A DNA stretch of 64,000 nucleotides, from NCBI GenBank assembly GCA_028282785.1, contig JANQHE010000023.1, forward strand, positions 1 to 64,000. The letters are read 5' to 3'. The number at the start of each line of letters is the position of its first letter. The stretch's first letter is position 1. The stretch is from Bacteroidales bacterium (GTDB taxonomy: Bacteria; Bacteroidota; Bacteroidia; Bacteroidales; UBA12077). Shown here piece after piece: positions 60,771-64,000 of the stretch. A model generated the notes under the pieces. It made no database searches and was not told where the DNA came from. It saw nothing but the letters and a program-made list of their open reading frames with translations. Both the position numbers and the translations under genes were made by a program.

Positions 60771-62513
60771 ATGAAAAATACAAGTTTGAACCTTGGTATA
60801 CTAATCATTTTATTTATTTTAAGTTTAATTTTTATATCTTGTGAAAAGGAAGAGAAGGATTATCCTGTTGCTGCAAAAATAGAATTAGTTTCAGGTAATA
60901 ACCAAACTACCTTAATGGGGAATGAGTTGGCTTATCCTATAGTTATAAAAGTTACTGATCAAAATGGAGATCCACATAGTGGAACAGATGTTTCATTTAT
61001 TGTTGAAGAAGGATCAACATCTGTATCTTCAGGTGTATCTGATGAAAAAGGGTTTGTGAGTGTTAAATGGGCAGTTGGAAACTCTTCGAGTGATCAAATT
61101 TTAACTGTAACTGCTTTTGAAGAAGATGGTATAACATCTTTGATAGGTTCTCCTCTCACCGTAAATGCATCATCTTTGGTACCAACAAAATTGGAATTAG
61201 TATTAGGAAATAATCAAAATGGAATACTTGGTGATACATTAAAAGAATCAATAATTGTCAGAGTTCTTGATCAAAAAGGCACTGCAATTGCAGGTCATTA
61301 CGTTCATTTCTCTGTTAATGATAATGGTGAAATATATCCTGAAGGTTTATCTAATTATTTGGGAGAGACTACTAACTCATGGAAATTAGGTACAAATACT
61401 TTTGATCAGCGACTAGAAATATCGTCATTCAGAACTGACGGAATAACCCATTTGGAAGGTTCTCCTTTAATAATAGAACCTAAAATTGCAACAACCTTAG
61501 AAGTAGTTTCAGGAAATAATCAAACAGGTGAAATTTTAACTAGCTTAGATGAACCTATCATTGTTCGGGTAAAAGACCAGAATGGGAATGCCATTGCTGG
61601 AATTCCTGTAGCTTTTGAAGAACCATTGGATATTGGAGGTGGTTTGTATGTTCCTTTTTTTACGTTATATGACACTTCTAATGCTGAAGGGCTAGTTGAA
61701 CACAAGTGGAAATTACAAAATCATGGTAGCTTATCTTCACAACGAGAATTAAATATTATGATTGTAAATTCTGATAGTATAATTGCCCCTAATACACAAT
61801 TAATTAAAGCTAATGCAACTGCTACTGCATTAACAAAAACAGTGACTGATATAGATGGAAATGAGTATGGTGTTCTTCCATATGGAGATAATTTATGGAT
61901 GACTTCTAATTTGAAAACAACAAATTATAATGATGGTAGTGAAATTGATAATATTACAGGGACTCTTGATTGGTACAATGCAACATCAGGAGCTTATTGT
62001 TGGTTTGACAATGATGTAATTAATAATGAAAAGTATGGCGCACTATATAACTGGTATGTTGTGGAAACAGAGAAGTTGTGTCCACATGGTTGGAGAGTTC
62101 CAACTAAAGATGATTGGAATTCGTTAATTAATTATTTAACAGCGAATGGTTTTGGTTTTGAAGGGAGTGGTTCCGATGTTGCAAAATCCATGGCAACAAA
62201 AACTGATTGGAATGATCTTTCGGCAGTAATTATAACTCCTGGCGCAATTGTATATCAAATGGAAGATAATAACAGCAGCGGTTTTTCTGTGTATCCTGCA
62301 GGTTTTAGAATGATTGGTGGACATACTGATAATCCAGATTATGTATTGACACATGATTTTATGCTAGATGGGGTAAGATCGAAGTTTTGGACATTCACCA
62401 AATATGAAGAAACAGGAGCTTATAATTTTTCACTAAGAAGTCTTGAAGCAGAAGTTTCTAACTCAACCAGTAATTTTTATTCAGGTATGAGTGTTCGTTG
62501 CATACGAGAGTAA
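60771..62513 (+). CDS. Ig-like / FISUMP-domain lipoprotein, cassette 5
   Basis: The 580-residue surface protein has a lipoprotein signal (FILSLIFISCEKEEKD; Cys at residue 24). Three invasin-type Ig-like repeats follow at about 33-135, 137-235 and 238-345, each starting ELVSGNNQT or ELVLGNNQN and including VKVTDQNG/VRVLDQKG/VRVKDQNG. The C-terminal ~220 residues are a FISUMP domain (YGDNLWMTSNLKTTNYNDGS, YGALYNWYVV, CPHGWRVPTKDDWN, FSVYPAGFR). It is the largest cassette (60648-62682) and has its own promoter. Probably an adhesin or binding protein. Confidence 0.88.
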   Translation: MKNTSLNLGILIILFILSLIFISCEKEEKDYPVAAKIELVSGNNQTTLMGNELAYPIVIKVTDQNGDPHSGTDVSFIVEEGSTSVSSGVSDEKGFVSVKWAVGNSSSDQILTVTAFEEDGITSLIGSPLTVNASSLVPTKLELVLGNNQNGILGDTLKESIIVRVLDQKGTAIAGHYVHFSVNDNGEIYPEGLSNYLGETTNSWKLGTNTFDQRLEISSFRTDGITHLEGSPLIIEPKIATTLEVVSGNNQTGEILTSLDEPIIVRVKDQNGNAIAGIPVAFEEPLDIGGGLYVPFFTLYDTSNAEGLVEHKWKLQNHGSLSSQRELNIMIVNSDSIIAPNTQLIKANATATALTKTVTDIDGNEYGVLPYGDNLWMTSNLKTTNYNDGSEIDNITGTLDWYNATSGAYCWFDNDVINNEKYGALYNWYVVETEKLCPHGWRVPTKDDWNSLINYLTANGFGFEGSGSDVAKSMATKTDWNDLSAVIITPGAIVYQMEDNNSSGFSVYPAGFRMIGGHTDNPDYVLTHDFMLDGVRSKFWTFTKYEETGAYNFSLRSLEAEVSNSTSNFYSGMSVRCIRE

Positions 62514-62551
62514 CGTGTTTTGCAAATCGTACATTAAATAAACTAAACGCC

Positions 62552-62688
62552 CTATAACATTGGGTCATAAAGCATGCGGGTTTTTGGTTGTGTCCTGACT
62601 AAGTATTATATTCGTTAAGGTTTTACAGTTTGACTGACAAAGTAGGAGAAAAACTCCCGCACAGCTTCATACCCAAGGACCGTTAGCC
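62552..62688. repeat. attC-like recombination site F
   Basis: Left core CTATAAC, right core GTTAGCC. The stem strands are as in site E, with the same unpaired C and the same 2-nt and 6-nt spacers. The left flank GCC complements the start of cassette 5 (GTTATAGGGC). The right core differs (GTTAGCC), which marks the start of cassette 6. Size 137 bp. Confidence 0.85.
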
Positions 62689-62703
62689 ACCATTTTATGC
62701 GAA

Positions 62704-63648
62704 ATGAACAAAGAGCTATTAAATACATTATATGACACTTTTCATATAAGTTCTAACGTTTGCTTATATCCAGGAATGGAATGTAAAAGAAAACCTATAA
62801 AGGCTCATTCAATTCAAAATTCAAAAGTACTTGATTTATTAAGTGATAATTCTCACTTAATTGGGTTAAAGTCATTGGTTGATAATGAAGTAAATCAAGA
62901 TATTATTTTTGACAAAATTGGAAAAAATAAAGCATCAACTTTTACTGGATTGTGCAGTTATCATGATAAAACATTATTTCAATCAATAGATGACTTTGAG
63001 ATTAATATAACTAATAATAAACAATTATTCTTACTTGCATATAGGTCTGTATTAAAAGAACTGCATGCGTCAATTACGGCAGCGATAAAAGTTCAAACTG
63101 TATATGAAAAAACAAAGGAACTAGGTTTAGTTGTAGATGAAAAGCAACCGAAACCAGCGGAAATCGCAGTTCAAAAGATTATGGATTCTTTTGATACATT
63201 TCAATATAAATCTGAGTTTGATAAGGCTTTACTTAAAAGTAATTATAAATTTTTGAGCCATAAAGTTATTGAAATAGAGACTAAATTACCTACAATAGCA
63301 TGCAGTACCTTATTCTCAAATGACGCAGTCAAATATAAAGATGATGTTTCAAGAATAATTATGAATGTTTTTCCTGTAAATGAGAAGCTCAGTTATGTAA
63401 TTTTTTCTTTTACATCCTTTGAAAAAACTTTAGCAGAAGATTACCTTTATAAATGCTTAAATAGTGCAGGTTTTTCAAGAAACTATGAAATATCAAAATT
63501 AATTATTCGCAACTCTGAAAACTTTTTTATTAATCCTAAATATTTTAAAAATTGGTCTGAAACTAAAAAGAATAAAATTATTAATTATTTTTTGGACACT
63601 GTATATGAAGATAAGGATTTAGACCATGCCGATTATTACTTATTTTAA
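62704..63648 (+). CDS. hypothetical protein with Cys/His-rich N-terminus, cassette 6
   Basis: The 314-residue cytoplasmic protein has an N-terminal region with possible metal ligands: CLYPGMECKRKPIKAHSIQN at about 19-38, then FTGLCSYHDKTLFQ at about 80-93. The order C, C, KAHSI, C-x2-HD resembles HNH-like zinc folds seen in proteins of genomic islands. The remainder is helical. I do not know a characterised relative. The start is 21 bases after the cassette boundary with no promoter, and another gene follows 23 bases later. Confidence 0.65.
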   Translation: MNKELLNTLYDTFHISSNVCLYPGMECKRKPIKAHSIQNSKVLDLLSDNSHLIGLKSLVDNEVNQDIIFDKIGKNKASTFTGLCSYHDKTLFQSIDDFEINITNNKQLFLLAYRSVLKELHASITAAIKVQTVYEKTKELGLVVDEKQPKPAEIAVQKIMDSFDTFQYKSEFDKALLKSNYKFLSHKVIEIETKLPTIACSTLFSNDAVKYKDDVSRIIMNVFPVNEKLSYVIFSFTSFEKTLAEDYLYKCLNSAGFSRNYEISKLIIRNSENFFINPKYFKNWSETKKNKIINYFLDTVYEDKDLDHADYYLF

Positions 63649-63671
63649 ATAACGAAACTGAAATAAATTTT

Positions 63672-64000
63672 TATGAATGTTATAACTCCATCTGTAAGTA
63701 TAATTCAAGAATATCTTAGAAAGTGGGATTCTTTGGAAAACTATGTTTTACAAGAAAGCAGCTTAAAGAAGTTATTCACTAAGACATATCCTGCCAATAA
63801 TAACATGGACGATGTTTTAATCAAAGTTTGTTCATTAAATGACTTTTATAGTACAAATATATATTCTCCATTTTTTGTTGCTAAACACATTGTGACACTT
63901 AATATCGATGATAGGCTAAAAAGGAATGACTTAGAGATAGTTAATGAGATTGCTAAGGTAAAAATGAATGGTAAAAAAGAGATTAATTTTTATTCATTTG
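63672..64000 (+). CDS. hypothetical protein, partial (runs off right edge)
   Basis: An open frame of 109 codons from the ATG at 63672 to the edge, preceded by an A-rich leader. The visible part is helical and charged (SIIQEYLRKWDSLENYVLQE, FFVAKHIVTLNIDDRLKRND, ending NGKKEINFYSF). No family is named with confidence. It is 23 bases after the previous gene, and no attC-like site lies between them, so both belong to one cassette. Confidence 0.7.

Noticed and set aside
56453-62688. The six repeats as a CRISPR array or as insertion-sequence ends
   Set aside because: The repeats are too long and variable, the intervals are whole genes of 0.8-2 kb, and the arms pair with each other inside one site, not between sites as transposon ends would.

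Overview
The window is AT-rich chromosomal DNA of a Bacteroidota bacterium. Several independent signs support this: -7 boxes of the TAnnTTTG type upstream of many genes, A-rich rather than Shine-Dalgarno leaders, a GldB lipoprotein, a MurF-Alr fusion, a 1,599-residue secreted protein with a type IX secretion C-terminal sorting domain, and FISUMP and LytTR families. A Marinilabiliales/Bacteroidales-like or Flavobacteriia-like host is my inference; no rRNA or tRNA gene is present to place it further.

Positions 1 to about 54.7 kb are ordinary, mostly single-gene or short-operon chromosome. From left to right: the start of a LamG-type secreted protein (cut by the window edge), formate-THF ligase, gldB, a beta-barrel protein, nadE, a Crp/Fnr regulator, a serine hydrolase, a RAYT transposase remnant, murF-alr with tdk, rsmI, an ACP-like small protein behind TetR-type palindromes, a DbpA/CsdA-like RNA helicase with a long leader, a Cys-rich protein with an SPL-like radical SAM enzyme, ssb, a zinc-ribbon protein, an intact RAYT with its own REP palindromes, two tandem M3 oligoendopeptidases, a DDAH-type hydrolase, a YibE/F membrane protein, an alkaline phosphatase, a GT2 plus TPR/GT-C membrane protein pair, the large T9SS cargo, two L,D-transpeptidases meeting tail to tail, a PD40/serine-hydrolase pair facing a damaged LytS/LytTR system, def, an ArsN2-like acetyltransferase, rmuC, two lipoproteins, a YjjG-like phosphatase, and an ArsR regulator flanked by two matching operators.

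The striking part runs from 54.7 kb to the right edge. A tyrosine recombinase is followed, in the same direction, by at least six co-oriented gene cassettes: mazEF, an RlaP-like nucleotidyltransferase, a pair of small secreted proteins, an HNH-like protein, an Ig/FISUMP lipoprotein and a Cys/His protein with a second gene. They are separated by six 128-169-bp imperfect palindromes. These have the architecture of integron attC sites: TAAC/GTTA core boxes, a 2-nt spacer on one side against 6 nt on the other, and a single unpaired C five bases into the left stem in every site. The first bases of each cassette are complementary to the left core of the site at its own 3' end, as expected if cassettes are excised and inserted as circles. 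The recombinase has the full catalytic set R220-K245-H309-R312-H335-Y344, but it lacks the insertion that defines IntI and carries a Bacteroidota-type N-terminal extension. The locus is therefore best described as an integron-like cassette array with a non-canonical, Xer-like recombinase in inverted arrangement. Two cassettes carry their own consensus promoters; the other four have no room for one. The array continues past the right edge.
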